Position numbers and translations under genes: made by a program
Source: Candidatus Acutalibacter stercorigallinarum
Lineage (GTDB): Bacteria; Bacillota; Clostridia; Oscillospirales; Acutalibacteraceae
Length of the DNA stretch: 36,815 nt
NCBI GenBank assembly: GCA_019112625.1
Contig: DXIW01000005.1
Coordinates: 1 to 36,815, forward strand
Reading direction: 5' to 3'
Notes under the pieces: generated by a model
The model's input: the letters and a program-made list of their open reading frames with translations, nothing else
Told to the model about the DNA's origin: nothing
Database searches by the model: none
In this document: positions 26,240 through 34,684 of the stretch, piece by piece
How positions within the stretch are numbered: position 1 is the first letter of the stretch
How the letters are laid out: each line of letters opens with the position of its first letter

Positions 26240-27529
26240 ATGCTGGATATCAAGCTGGTCCGGAACGACCCGGACCTGGTAAAGGAAAACATCAAGAAGA
26301 AATTCCAGGACGAAAAGCTGCCCCTGGTGGACGAGGTGCTGGAGCTGGACCAGAAGTTCCGGGCCTCCAAGGGCCGGGGGGACGAGCTGCGGCAGCAGCG
26401 CAACCAGATCAGCAAGGAGATCGGCAAGCTCATGGGCCAGGGCAAAAAGGCCGAGGCCGAAGAGGTGAAAAAGCAGGTCCAGGCCATCGCCGGGGAGCTG
26501 GAGGCCATGGAGCGCCAGGAGGCGGAGATGACCGAGGAGATCCGCAAGCGGATGATGGTCATCCCCAATCTCATCGACCCCTCGGTGCCCATTGGGAAGG
26601 ATGACAGCGAAAACGTGGAGGTGGAGCGCTTCGGCGAGCCCGCCGTCCCCGATTTTGAGGTGCCCTACCACACGGAGATCATGGAGCGCTTCGCCGGCAT
26701 CGACCTGGACAGCGCCAGAAAGACCAGCGGCAACGGCTTCTACTACCTGATGGGGGACATCGCCCGGCTGCACTCCGCGGTGCTCAGCTATGCCAGGGAC
26801 TTCATGATCGACAAGGGCTTTACCTACTGCATCCCCCCCTTTATGATCCACGGCAACGTGGTGGAGGGCGTCATGTCCCAGACGGACATGGACGCCATGA
26901 TGTATAAGATCGAGGGGGAGGACCTGTACCTCATCGGCACCAGCGAGCACTCCATGATTGGCAAGTTCATCGACACCATCCTGCCCGAGGCCGCCCTGCC
27001 CCAGACCCTCACCAGCTACAGCCCCTGCTTCCGCAAGGAGAAGGGCGCCCACGGCATCGAGGAGCGGGGCGTGTACCGCATCCACCAGTTCGAGAAGCAG
27101 GAGATGATCGTGGTCTGCAAGCCCGAGGAGTCCATGGACTGGTACGAGAAGATGTGGCGTTACAGCGTGGAGCTGTTCCGCTCCATGGACATCCCGGTGC
27201 GGCAGCTGGAATGCTGCTCTGGCGATCTGGCCGACCTGAAGGTGAAGTCCTGTGACATCGAGGCCTGGTCCCCCCGGCAGAAGAAATATTTCGAGGTGTG
27301 CTCCTGCTCCAACCTGGGGGACGCCCAGGCCCGGCGGCTGAAGATCCGCGTGAAGGGGGAGGACGGGGAAAATTACCTGCCCCACACCCTGAACAACACG
27401 GTGGCGGCCCCGCCCCGGATGCTCATCGCCTTTTTGGAGAACAACCTCCAGGCCGACGGCAGCGTGAAGATCCCCGCCCCCCTGCGGCCTTACATGGGCG
27501 GCAAGGAAGTGCTCATCCCCAAAAACTGA
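26240..27529 (+). CDS. serS: Serine--tRNA ligase
   Basis: The 429-residue class II synthetase that charges tRNA-Ser. The N-terminal arm is a long charged coiled coil (about residues 30-100) that grips the tRNA; the start MLDIKLVRNDPDLVKENIKKK is typical. Motif 2 is CFRKEKGAHGIEERGVYRIHQF. The usual TAEVP serine-binding block is TSEHSM (about residue 234) and motif 3, usually AVGRT, reads AAPPRMLIAFLEN, so this is a divergent form. The ending SVKIPAPLRPYMGGKEVLIPKN is canonical. GAGGAGG precedes the ATG. The gene is the last of the plus-strand run from the origin. Confidence 0.93.
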   Translation: MLDIKLVRNDPDLVKENIKKKFQDEKLPLVDEVLELDQKFRASKGRGDELRQQRNQISKEIGKLMGQGKKAEAEEVKKQVQAIAGELEAMERQEAEMTEEIRKRMMVIPNLIDPSVPIGKDDSENVEVERFGEPAVPDFEVPYHTEIMERFAGIDLDSARKTSGNGFYYLMGDIARLHSAVLSYARDFMIDKGFTYCIPPFMIHGNVVEGVMSQTDMDAMMYKIEGEDLYLIGTSEHSMIGKFIDTILPEAALPQTLTSYSPCFRKEKGAHGIEERGVYRIHQFEKQEMIVVCKPEESMDWYEKMWRYSVELFRSMDIPVRQLECCSGDLADLKVKSCDIEAWSPRQKKYFEVCSCSNLGDAQARRLKIRVKGEDGENYLPHTLNNTVAAPPRMLIAFLENNLQADGSVKIPAPLRPYMGGKEVLIPKN

Positions 27530-27541
27530 ACAGGGAAAAAG

Positions 27542-27572
27542 AAACAGGAGAGCGAAACGCTCTCCTGTTTTT
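27542..27572 (+). terminator. Terminator after serS
   Basis: A 12- to 13-bp stem, AACAGGAGAGCG (27543-27554) with CGCTCTCCTGTT (27558-27569), AAA loop, then TTT. The A-rich 5' flank makes it potentially active for both directions. Confidence 0.9.
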
Positions 27573-27594
27573 GCGTGAGTGGGAGGTAGGGGGA

Positions 27595-27692
27595 GGCCCG
27601 CCGGGCCCCGGGCCGCCGTTCCGGCGGCCGCCCAGGGGGAAGGGCGCCCCTGGGCGCGCGCCCCCGCGGGGGCGCGCGGAGCCCGGCGGGCC
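27595..27692. repeat. GC-rich cloverleaf-like inverted-repeat element (serS-MFS)
   Basis: An outer perfect 12-bp stem, GGCCCGCCGGGC (27595-27606) with GCCCGGCGGGCC (27681-27692), encloses three hairpins: GGCCGCCG/CGGCGGCC (27611-27618, 27622-27629), GCCCAGGGG/CCCCTGGGC (27630-27638, 27647-27655) and CGCGCCCC/GGGGCGCG (27657-27664, 27669-27676). It is nearly all G and C and lies between two convergent genes. It resembles the spo0J-serS element in plan but not in sequence. Confidence 0.8.
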
Positions 27693-27714
27693 GAAAGCAC
27701 CCTGCCGCTGGCGG

Positions 27715-28923
27715 TCAGGCCGCTTGGGCGGATTTTTTCTCCCAGCGGATGGACAGGTAGAAGATGAGGGCGCTGAGGAGGAACAGCCCTGCCACCACCG
27801 CGTAGAAGGGCGCCGCGCCCACCCCGTCGAAGAGGACGCCACCCAAAAGGTTCCCCAAAATGCCCGCCACTGAGGACACCGCCACGAAGAAGGCCTGGGC
27901 GCTGGCCTTCAGGTGGTCGGGGGCCAGCTCGTACAGGTAGTTGAGGGAGGACCCGATGAACAGCCCGTTGCCCAGGCCGTAGAAGGTGCAGAACAGCAGC
28001 ATGGTGGGCAGGGACCGGGCAAAGAGGAAAAAGCCCAGGCACTCCAGGGCCATGAGGACCGGGGAGAAGATTACCAGAATACGCAGGGGAAACCGCCGCC
28101 GCAGCCGGACCATCAGCAGCAGGAAGGGCACTTCGAACAGGGCCCGGTAGCCCATGAGCACCCCGTACTGCTCCGAGGGGACGTCCACCGCCGCCATAAA
28201 GTAGGGGATGTAGTTGGCCTCGCAGGTGGTGCAGATATAGAAGATCAGGGAAAACCCCAGAAACAGCAGGTAGGCCTGGTTCTGGAACAGCTCCTCCAGG
28301 TGCATGCCGCCGCCCTTCTTTTTCGCCGGTTTGGGGCCGGCGCTGGGTTCCCGGGAGAAGAAGGTGAAAGCGATGGGGATGAGCATGAGCACCCCGCAGA
28401 GCCAGAAGGTGTTCCCCACCCCCACAAAGGGCAGCAGGGAGGAGATGATCAGGCTTCCCACGGTGAACAGGATGGACCCCAGGCTGCGCAGCAGGCCGTA
28501 GTTCAGGCGCAGCTCGTTGCAGTTGCGCACCAGCAGGTTTTCTGCAAAAGTGGACATGGAGCCCCGGAAGAAGTTGATGAGGGGCAGGGCGATGGTAAGG
28601 GCCAGCACGGTATAGGCCGTGCCGGCGGGGATGAGGGGCACCAGGCTGTAGAACAGAGCGCCGCCCCCCAGCACGGCGATGAGCACCTTTTTCACCGAGC
28701 CCAGCCGGTCGCTGACCATGCCCCAGAAGGCCACGGAAGCGATGCCCACCGCCGAGGCGATGGCGTTTAAGAGTCCCAGCTGGGAGGGGGAGAAGCCTAC
28801 CTGCTGCAGATAGATATTCTGATAGTTGCCGAAGGCCCAGGCAAACCAAAAAATGCCGTTGACGCCGGTGAGGTTCAGGGCCTGCTTTGCCCCGGGGCCC
28901 AGGCGGGAAAAAAGTCGCTTCAT
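27715..28923 (-). CDS. MFS transporter
   Basis: A 402-residue membrane protein with about 12 hydrophobic segments. The MFS signature loop after helix 2 is seen as FWGMVSDRLGSVKKVL (G-x3-D-R-x-G-x-[KR]). The segment GPKPAKKKGGGMHLEEL in the middle is the cytoplasmic loop between the two halves. Overall it looks like the MFS_1-like/nucleoside or phenylpropionate-type subgroup, but the substrate is unknown. ATG 28923 has GAGGGAG 7 bases upstream; an in-frame start at 29010 would add 29 residues without a hydrophobic or family-like character. It is the only long gene right of oriC that reads toward the origin. Confidence 0.88.
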   Translation of the reverse strand: MKRLFSRLGPGAKQALNLTGVNGIFWFAWAFGNYQNIYLQQVGFSPSQLGLLNAIASAVGIASVAFWGMVSDRLGSVKKVLIAVLGGGALFYSLVPLIPAGTAYTVLALTIALPLINFFRGSMSTFAENLLVRNCNELRLNYGLLRSLGSILFTVGSLIISSLLPFVGVGNTFWLCGVLMLIPIAFTFFSREPSAGPKPAKKKGGGMHLEELFQNQAYLLFLGFSLIFYICTTCEANYIPYFMAAVDVPSEQYGVLMGYRALFEVPFLLLMVRLRRRFPLRILVIFSPVLMALECLGFFLFARSLPTMLLFCTFYGLGNGLFIGSSLNYLYELAPDHLKASAQAFFVAVSSVAGILGNLLGGVLFDGVGAAPFYAVVAGLFLLSALIFYLSIRWEKKSAQAA

Positions 28924-29066
28924 AGGACAGCTCCCTCTTGCTTGAATTTGGGAAACGCATCTACCCAAAGGGTAGCGAAAAAACAGGAGCCTGTCAATGG
29001 CTTCTCCCAAAATAAACCCCGGCTGCGGAAAAATTTTTTTCCCAGGGGAAAATCTGGGTTTTTCCC

Positions 29067-29095
29067 TTGCAAAAGGGGCTGTCCAGTGATATAAT
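29067..29095 (+). promoter_or_regulatory. Promoter for guaB
   Basis: -35 TTGCAA (29067-29072), 17-bp spacer, -10 TATAAT (29090-29095). The likely start site is near 29102-29105, giving an A- or pyrimidine-initiated transcript. No purine riboswitch fold was seen in the short leader. Confidence 0.8.
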
Positions 29096-29108
29096 CAATC
29101 CTTAATAA

Positions 29109-30620
<1,512 letters not shown>

Positions 30621-30668
30621 GCGGCTGGGGCAAATTGACATTTTTCCGCTGAAATATTCGGAAACCGC

Positions 30669-30697
30669 TTGACAAATACTAAGGATTACCGTATAAT
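30669..30697 (+). promoter_or_regulatory. Promoter for the tRNA pair
   Basis: Fully consensus: TTGACA (30669-30674), 17-bp spacer, TATAAT (30692-30697). AGCGCTC follows at 30702-30708, the predicted start-site region, as in the rRNA promoters. Confidence 0.92.
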
Positions 30698-30739
30698 AAA
30701 CAGCGCTCCACCTGAAAACCCCGGGTGGGGCGCGTATAT

Positions 30740-30816
30740 GGCGGTATAGCTCAGCTGGCTAGAGCATTCGGTTCATACCCGAAGTGTCACTGGTTCAAGT
30801 CCAGTTACCGCTACCA
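30740..30816 (+). tRNA. tRNA-Met (CAT), elongator type
   Basis: 77 bases with encoded CCA. Acceptor GGCGGTA pairs with TACCGCT (a G-T at the first pair); the D arm is GCTCAGCTGGCTAGAGC; the anticodon stem is TTCGG/CCGAA around loop TTCATAC with anticodon CAT; the T arm includes GGTTCAAGTCC. The GGCGGTATAGCTCAG start is that of elongator tRNA-Met; initiator and Ile2 forms start differently. Confidence 0.95.
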
Positions 30817-30819
30817 TAT

Positions 30820-30894
30820 GGCCCGGTGGTCAAGCGGTTAAGACACCGCCCTTTCACGGCGGTAACACGAGTTCGATTCTCGTCCGGGTCACCA
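30820..30894 (+). tRNA. tRNA-Glu (TTC)
   Basis: 75 bases with encoded CCA. Acceptor GGCCCGG pairs with CCGGGTC; D arm GGTCAAGCGGTTAAGAC; anticodon stem CCGCC/GGCGG around CTTTCAC with anticodon TTC; T loop GTTCGATTC. Three bases separate it from tRNA-Met, so the two are co-transcribed. Confidence 0.95.
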
Positions 30895-30903
30895 ACCGGG
30901 AAC

Positions 30904-30937
30904 AACGCCGGACCCTTTCACAGGGTCCGCGTTTTTT
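30904..30937 (+). terminator. Terminator after the tRNA pair
   Basis: Stem CGGACCC (30909-30915) with GGGTCCG (30923-30929), lengthened by AACG/CGTT pairing with a bulge, then six T (30932-30937). Confidence 0.9.
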
Positions 30938-30976
30938 CTATCCAAAGGGTTTTGGAACGGAAAGCGAGGTAATCAC

Positions 30977-31522
30977 ATGGTGAAAAAGCTATTGGCCCTG
31001 GCCGCGGCGGCGTGCCTGGCCTTGTCTTTGGCCGCCTGCGGCAGCTCGGGGACTTCCCTCCCCAGCCTGACCCTGCCCGGCTCGGAGTCCTCCGCCGTCT
31101 CCGGCGGGGAGGCCAGCGAGGCCAGTGCCCTGGAGCCTGTGGCCGACACGGACTTCTCCGACGATTTGGAGGGCCTGTGCCAGTTTATGGAGGCCAACTA
31201 CGCCGTGACCGGCGAGAAGGAAGAGATGTCCTACCAGGAGATCGGCGCCATCGGCGGCTTCCGGTACCTGTTCACCTATGCCGGCAGCAGCCTGCAGGTG
31301 GAGTTCTACCAGTTCGACCTGGAGAACCTGGATGAGAAGGCCCAGGCCTGCCTGGACAGCGTAAAGGCCCAGGGGACCTTCACCGTCCTGGACAACCAGG
31401 TGCCCGCCGTGCTCAGCGACAACGGCAGGTACCTGATGATCTACACCGACGCCGGGGACAGCGAGGAGAGCACCGCCCAGCGCCAGCGGGTGGAGGAGCT
31501 GTTCCGGGGCTTCAAAGCGTAA
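30977..31522 (+). CDS. Putative lipoprotein
   Basis: A 181-residue predicted lipoprotein. The N-terminus MVKKLLALAAAACLALSLAAC gives a lipobox LAAC with Cys at residue 21. A Ser/Gly/Glu-rich linker of about 35 residues follows, then a soluble domain of about 120 residues with FRYLFTYAGSSLQVEFYQFDLENLDEKAQ and a C-terminal helix. I do not recognise the domain. AGCGAGGTAATC precedes the ATG. The gene lies between two terminators and seems to be a single transcription unit, but no clear promoter is visible in its short leader. Confidence 0.8.
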   Translation: MVKKLLALAAAACLALSLAACGSSGTSLPSLTLPGSESSAVSGGEASEASALEPVADTDFSDDLEGLCQFMEANYAVTGEKEEMSYQEIGAIGGFRYLFTYAGSSLQVEFYQFDLENLDEKAQACLDSVKAQGTFTVLDNQVPAVLSDNGRYLMIYTDAGDSEESTAQRQRVEELFRGFKA

Positions 31523-31536
31523 CAGAGCGGCAGCAG

Positions 31537-31579
31537 CCCCCCGGGGAGGGAGACCTCCCTGGGGGGAATTTCTTTTTTT
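31537..31579 (+). terminator. Terminator after the lipoprotein gene
   Basis: CCCCCC (31537-31542) with GGGGGG (31561-31566), plus an inner GGAGG/CCTCC pair, followed by TTTC and seven T (31573-31579). Confidence 0.85.
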
Positions 31580-31604
31580 CCGGGAAAAACTGCTGGTTTT
31601 TTTG

Positions 31605-31633
31605 TTGCTTTTCCTCATCGCCGGCGGTACAAT
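31605..31633 (+). promoter_or_regulatory. Promoter for the LUD-isomerase-MATE operon
   Basis: -35 TTGCTT (31605-31610), 17-bp spacer, -10 TACAAT (31628-31633), 45 bp upstream of the start codon. Confidence 0.65.
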
Positions 31634-31677
31634 AGGGGTGGAACGTTAAATTATGGTAACAAGGAGTGACGACCCCC

Positions 31678-32325
31678 ATGGACGAGAATAGAAAGTTCGT
31701 GTTGGAAGCCCAGGTAGAGCGCACCATGAAGGCCCTGGCCAAAAACCAGATGCCCGCGGTGTACGCCCCCACCAAGGCTGCCGCTGTAAAAGCGGTGGAG
31801 GCCATGCTGCGGGAGGGGGAGACCATCTCCTGCGGGGGGTCGGTGACCCTGGCGGAGAGCGGCATCCGGGACCTGATGAAGAGCGGCCGCTACCAGTTTA
31901 TCGACCGGGAGGAGATGGACCCCCGGGAGGCCTACTTAAAGACCTTCGACGCCGACGTGTTCCTCACCAGCGCCAACGCCATCACCGAGGACGGGGAGCT
32001 GTACAATGTGGACGGCAACGGCAACCGGGTGGCCGCCCTGATCTACGGCCCCCGGCGGGTCATTGTGGTGGCTGGGGTGAACAAGATCGTAAAAGACCTG
32101 GACAGCGCCATTTCCCGGGTGAAGAACATAGCCGCCCCCGCCACCGGCGTGCGGCTGGAGACCCACACCCCCTGCTCCCGTATGGGCCGCTGCGCCTCCT
32201 GCGACGGCCGGATGACCTCCGGCTGCGCCAGCGAGAAGCGCATGTGCTGCCAGTACGTGGTCACCGGTTACCAGCGCACCGACCGCATCCGGGTGGTGCT
32301 GGTAGGCGAGGACCTGGGCTATTGA
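31678..32325 (+). CDS. LUD domain protein (LutC/YkgG-like)
   Basis: A 215-residue LUD-domain protein. Family features are the N-terminal helix KALAKNQMPAVYAPTKAAAV, CGGSVTLAESGIRDLM and NRVAALIYGPRRVIVVAGVNKIV. The C-terminal third has a Cys cluster CSRMGRCASCDGRMTSGC...MCC, at least six cysteines, present in the lactate-utilisation-like members and possibly binding a metal. LUD proteins in lut operons act in lactate oxidation, but no lutA/lutB partner is near, so that role is not supported. AAGGAG lies 12 bases before ATG 31678; GTG 31666 overlaps the ribosome-binding site and was rejected. It leads an operon with the sugar isomerase. Confidence 0.87.
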   Translation: MDENRKFVLEAQVERTMKALAKNQMPAVYAPTKAAAVKAVEAMLREGETISCGGSVTLAESGIRDLMKSGRYQFIDREEMDPREAYLKTFDADVFLTSANAITEDGELYNVDGNGNRVAALIYGPRRVIVVAGVNKIVKDLDSAISRVKNIAAPATGVRLETHTPCSRMGRCASCDGRMTSGCASEKRMCCQYVVTGYQRTDRIRVVLVGEDLGY

Positions 32326-32344
32326 GCGGGGAGGTGGAACGGGT

Positions 32345-33211
32345 ATGGCTGTAAAAGTAGGCATCCAGCTCTATTCGGTGAAGAACGCCCTGCAGGAGCG
32401 CCCCTATGAGACCCTGCGCCAGGTGGCCGAGGCGGGCTACCGCTATGTGGAGGCCGCCAATCACGACGCGGAAAACGACCCCGGCGTGGGCTTCGGCATG
32501 CCCGCCCACCAGCTCAAGGAGATTCTGGACGAGCTGGGGCTGCAGATGGTGGGCTGCCATGTGAACCCCCTCCGGGAGGACCTGCTCCCCGGGGTGCTGG
32601 ACTACCACGCCGAGCTGGGCAGCACCCAGATCGGCTGCGACATCGAGTTCTACCCCTACGGGGACGTGGACTATGTAAAGCGGCGGTGCCGGGTGTTCAA
32701 CCGCATCGGCGAGCTGTGCCAGCAGCGGGGCATGCGCTTTTACTACCATAACCACTACCAGGAGTTCCAGCGCTTTGGGGACAAGCTGGTGTACGACATC
32801 ATTATGGAGAACACCGACCCCGGCCTGGTGTACGCCGAGATGGACACCTATTGGATCGCCCGGGGCGGCCAGGACCCGGCCTCTTTCATGCGCAAGTACA
32901 ACGACCGGCTCATCCTGCTGCACCAGAAGGACTTCCCCAAAAACGCCGGGGAGCCCCTGTGCATGTTCGACGGCCTGGTGGGCCGGGAGGAGAACATCGA
33001 CTTCGCCGTATTCATGCGGGCGAAGAACGACAAGAGCTTTACGGAGATCGGCACCGGGGCGCTGCCCATCCAGGGCTATCTCCGGGCGGCCCAGTCCTGC
33101 CCCAACCTGGACTACATCCTCCTGGAGCAGGACGCCACCCAGCTGGACGAGATCCAGTCCATCAACGCCTCCATGCAGGCGTTCCGCAAATTAGAAGGAG
33201 TGGAAGTGTAA
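32345..33211 (+). CDS. Sugar phosphate isomerase/epimerase (TIM barrel)
   Basis: A 288-residue AP-endonuclease-2-type TIM barrel, the fold of IolE and xylose-isomerase-like enzymes. Likely metal ligands are in FYYHNHYQEF (His-x-His), the Glu/Asp of VYAEMDTYWIARGGQD, the His of LLHQKDF, and the C-terminal YILLEQDA Glu. VKVGIQLYSVKNALQ is the first strand. Such proteins act on inositol, ketose or related sugars; the substrate here is unknown. GGGAGGTGG precedes the ATG. It follows the LUD gene by 19 bp and is followed 3 bp later by a MATE transporter. Confidence 0.9.
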   Translation: MAVKVGIQLYSVKNALQERPYETLRQVAEAGYRYVEAANHDAENDPGVGFGMPAHQLKEILDELGLQMVGCHVNPLREDLLPGVLDYHAELGSTQIGCDIEFYPYGDVDYVKRRCRVFNRIGELCQQRGMRFYYHNHYQEFQRFGDKLVYDIIMENTDPGLVYAEMDTYWIARGGQDPASFMRKYNDRLILLHQKDFPKNAGEPLCMFDGLVGREENIDFAVFMRAKNDKSFTEIGTGALPIQGYLRAAQSCPNLDYILLEQDATQLDEIQSINASMQAFRKLEGVEV

Positions 33212-33214
33212 ACC

Positions 33215-34606
33215 TTGAACCTTATCGAACGCATTGGGAAACGCAGGGCCGGCTTTGAGATCGACATGACAAACGGCCCCCTGCTGGGCAAGATCGTGCG
33301 GTTCGCCATCCCCCTGGCGCTTTCCGGCATTCTGCAGCTACTGTTCAACGCCGCGGACATCGTGGTGGTGGGCCAGTTCGTGGGCCCCACCGCCCTGGCG
33401 GCCGTGGGCTCTACCAGCGCGGTCATCAACCTGATCGTCAACCTGTTTATGGGCTTCTCCGTGGGCGCCAACGTGCTGGCCGCCCAGTACTACGGGGCCG
33501 GCAAGAACAAGGACCTGTCGGAGACGGTGCACACCGCGGTGCTCTCCAGCCTGGCCTTTGGGGTGGTGCTCATCTTCGCGGGCGTCGCCCTGTCCCGGCC
33601 TATGCTGGAGCTGATGGGCACCCCGGCGGACGTGCTGGACCAGGCGGTGCTGTACATGCGCATCTACTTTGTGGGCATGCCGGTGATGATGCTCTACAAC
33701 TTCGGCGCGGCCATCCTCCGGGCTGTGGGGGACACCCAGCGGCCCCTGTACTTTTTGCTGATGGCCGGGGTCATCAACGTGATATTGAACCTGCTCTTCG
33801 TCATCGTGTTCCACATGGGGGTGGAGGGCGTGGCCATCCCCACGGTGATCTCCCAGTGTGTGTCCGCGGGGCTGGTGTTCTGGTGCCTGACCAAGGTGGA
33901 GGGCCCCTACCGCCTGTACCCCAAGCACCTGGCCATCAAGAAGGACAAGCTGCTGGGCATGGTGAAGATCGGCCTGCCCGCGGGCATCCAGGGCTGCTCC
34001 TTCTCCATCTCCAACGTGCTTATTCAAAGCTCCATCAACTCCTTCGGGTCCATCGCCATGGCGGGCAACACCGCGGGCAGCAATATCGAGGGCTTTATCT
34101 CCACCGCCCAGGACGCCTTCACCCAGGCGGCCATCTCCTTTACCGGCCAGAACCTGGGGGCCGGGAAGCTGAAGCGGGTGGACCGGGTGCTGCTGCTGTG
34201 CATGCTTTTGGCCCCCGGGGTGGGGCTGGTGCTCAGCATCCTGGCGGTGCTGTGCGGCGGTCCCCTGCTGGGCATCTACTCCTCCGACCCGGCGGTCATC
34301 CAGTACGGCATGCTGCGGCTGACCACCGTGTCCCTGCTGCAGCCCCTGGGCGCCCTGATGGGCGTGACCGCCAGCGTGCTGCGGGGCATGGGGTATTCCA
34401 CCATCCCCATGATCGTCACCATGTCCAGCGTGTGCGGCTTCCGGGTCATCTGGATCTTCACCGTGTTCCAGGCCTTTCCCACCCTGCAGGTGCTGTATCT
34501 GTCCTACCCCATCACCTGGGGCCTGGCGGCGCTGTTCAACTTTATTTTCTATTTTGTGGTGAGAAAGCGCACGGCGAAAAAATTGGGCCTTGCGCAGGAG
34601 AAATGA
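33215..34606 (+). CDS. MATE family efflux transporter (first copy)
   Basis: A 463-residue exporter of the MATE family with about 12 membrane segments, a Na+ or H+ antiporter for drugs or metabolites. Shared MATE blocks include FAIPLALSGILQLLFNAADIVVVGQFVG and MGTPADVLDQAVLYMRIYFVG. The start is TTG 33215 (MNLIERIGKRRAGFEIDMT...); GGAAG lies 8 bases upstream, and a start at a later Met would cut the FEIDM block shared with the next gene. It follows the isomerase by 3 bp. It is a tandem paralog of the next gene, with a more similar first half than second half. Confidence 0.93.
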   Translation: MNLIERIGKRRAGFEIDMTNGPLLGKIVRFAIPLALSGILQLLFNAADIVVVGQFVGPTALAAVGSTSAVINLIVNLFMGFSVGANVLAAQYYGAGKNKDLSETVHTAVLSSLAFGVVLIFAGVALSRPMLELMGTPADVLDQAVLYMRIYFVGMPVMMLYNFGAAILRAVGDTQRPLYFLLMAGVINVILNLLFVIVFHMGVEGVAIPTVISQCVSAGLVFWCLTKVEGPYRLYPKHLAIKKDKLLGMVKIGLPAGIQGCSFSISNVLIQSSINSFGSIAMAGNTAGSNIEGFISTAQDAFTQAAISFTGQNLGAGKLKRVDRVLLLCMLLAPGVGLVLSILAVLCGGPLLGIYSSDPAVIQYGMLRLTTVSLLQPLGALMGVTASVLRGMGYSTIPMIVTMSSVCGFRVIWIFTVFQAFPTLQVLYLSYPITWGLAALFNFIFYFVVRKRTAKKLGLAQEK

Positions 34607-34618
34607 CGGTACTATAAT
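34590..34618 (+). promoter_or_regulatory. Promoter for the second MATE gene
   Basis: -35 TTGCGC (34590-34595), 17-bp spacer, -10 TATAAT (34613-34618), overlapping the 3' end of the first MATE gene. It would give the second copy separate control. Confidence 0.6.
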
Positions 34619-34619
34619 A

Positions 34620-34664
34620 AGCACTGGCGGGAGGCGGTCACCGGCTCCCCCAGTGCTTTTCTGG
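34620..34664 (+). terminator. Hairpin between the MATE genes (terminator or attenuator)
   Basis: AGCACTGG (34620-34627, with adjoining GGGAG) pairs with CTCCC-CCAGTGCT near 34645-34657, followed by TTTTCTGG. The promoter just upstream would put this hairpin at the start of the second MATE transcript. Confidence 0.55.
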
Positions 34665-34684
34665 TGTAAGGAGTGTGGGATAGT

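Noticed and set aside
26114..28960. 948-residue open frame on the minus strand spanning MFS and serS
   Set aside because: It is in a shadow frame of the MFS gene and antisense to serS; it has no coherent domain and no start signal.
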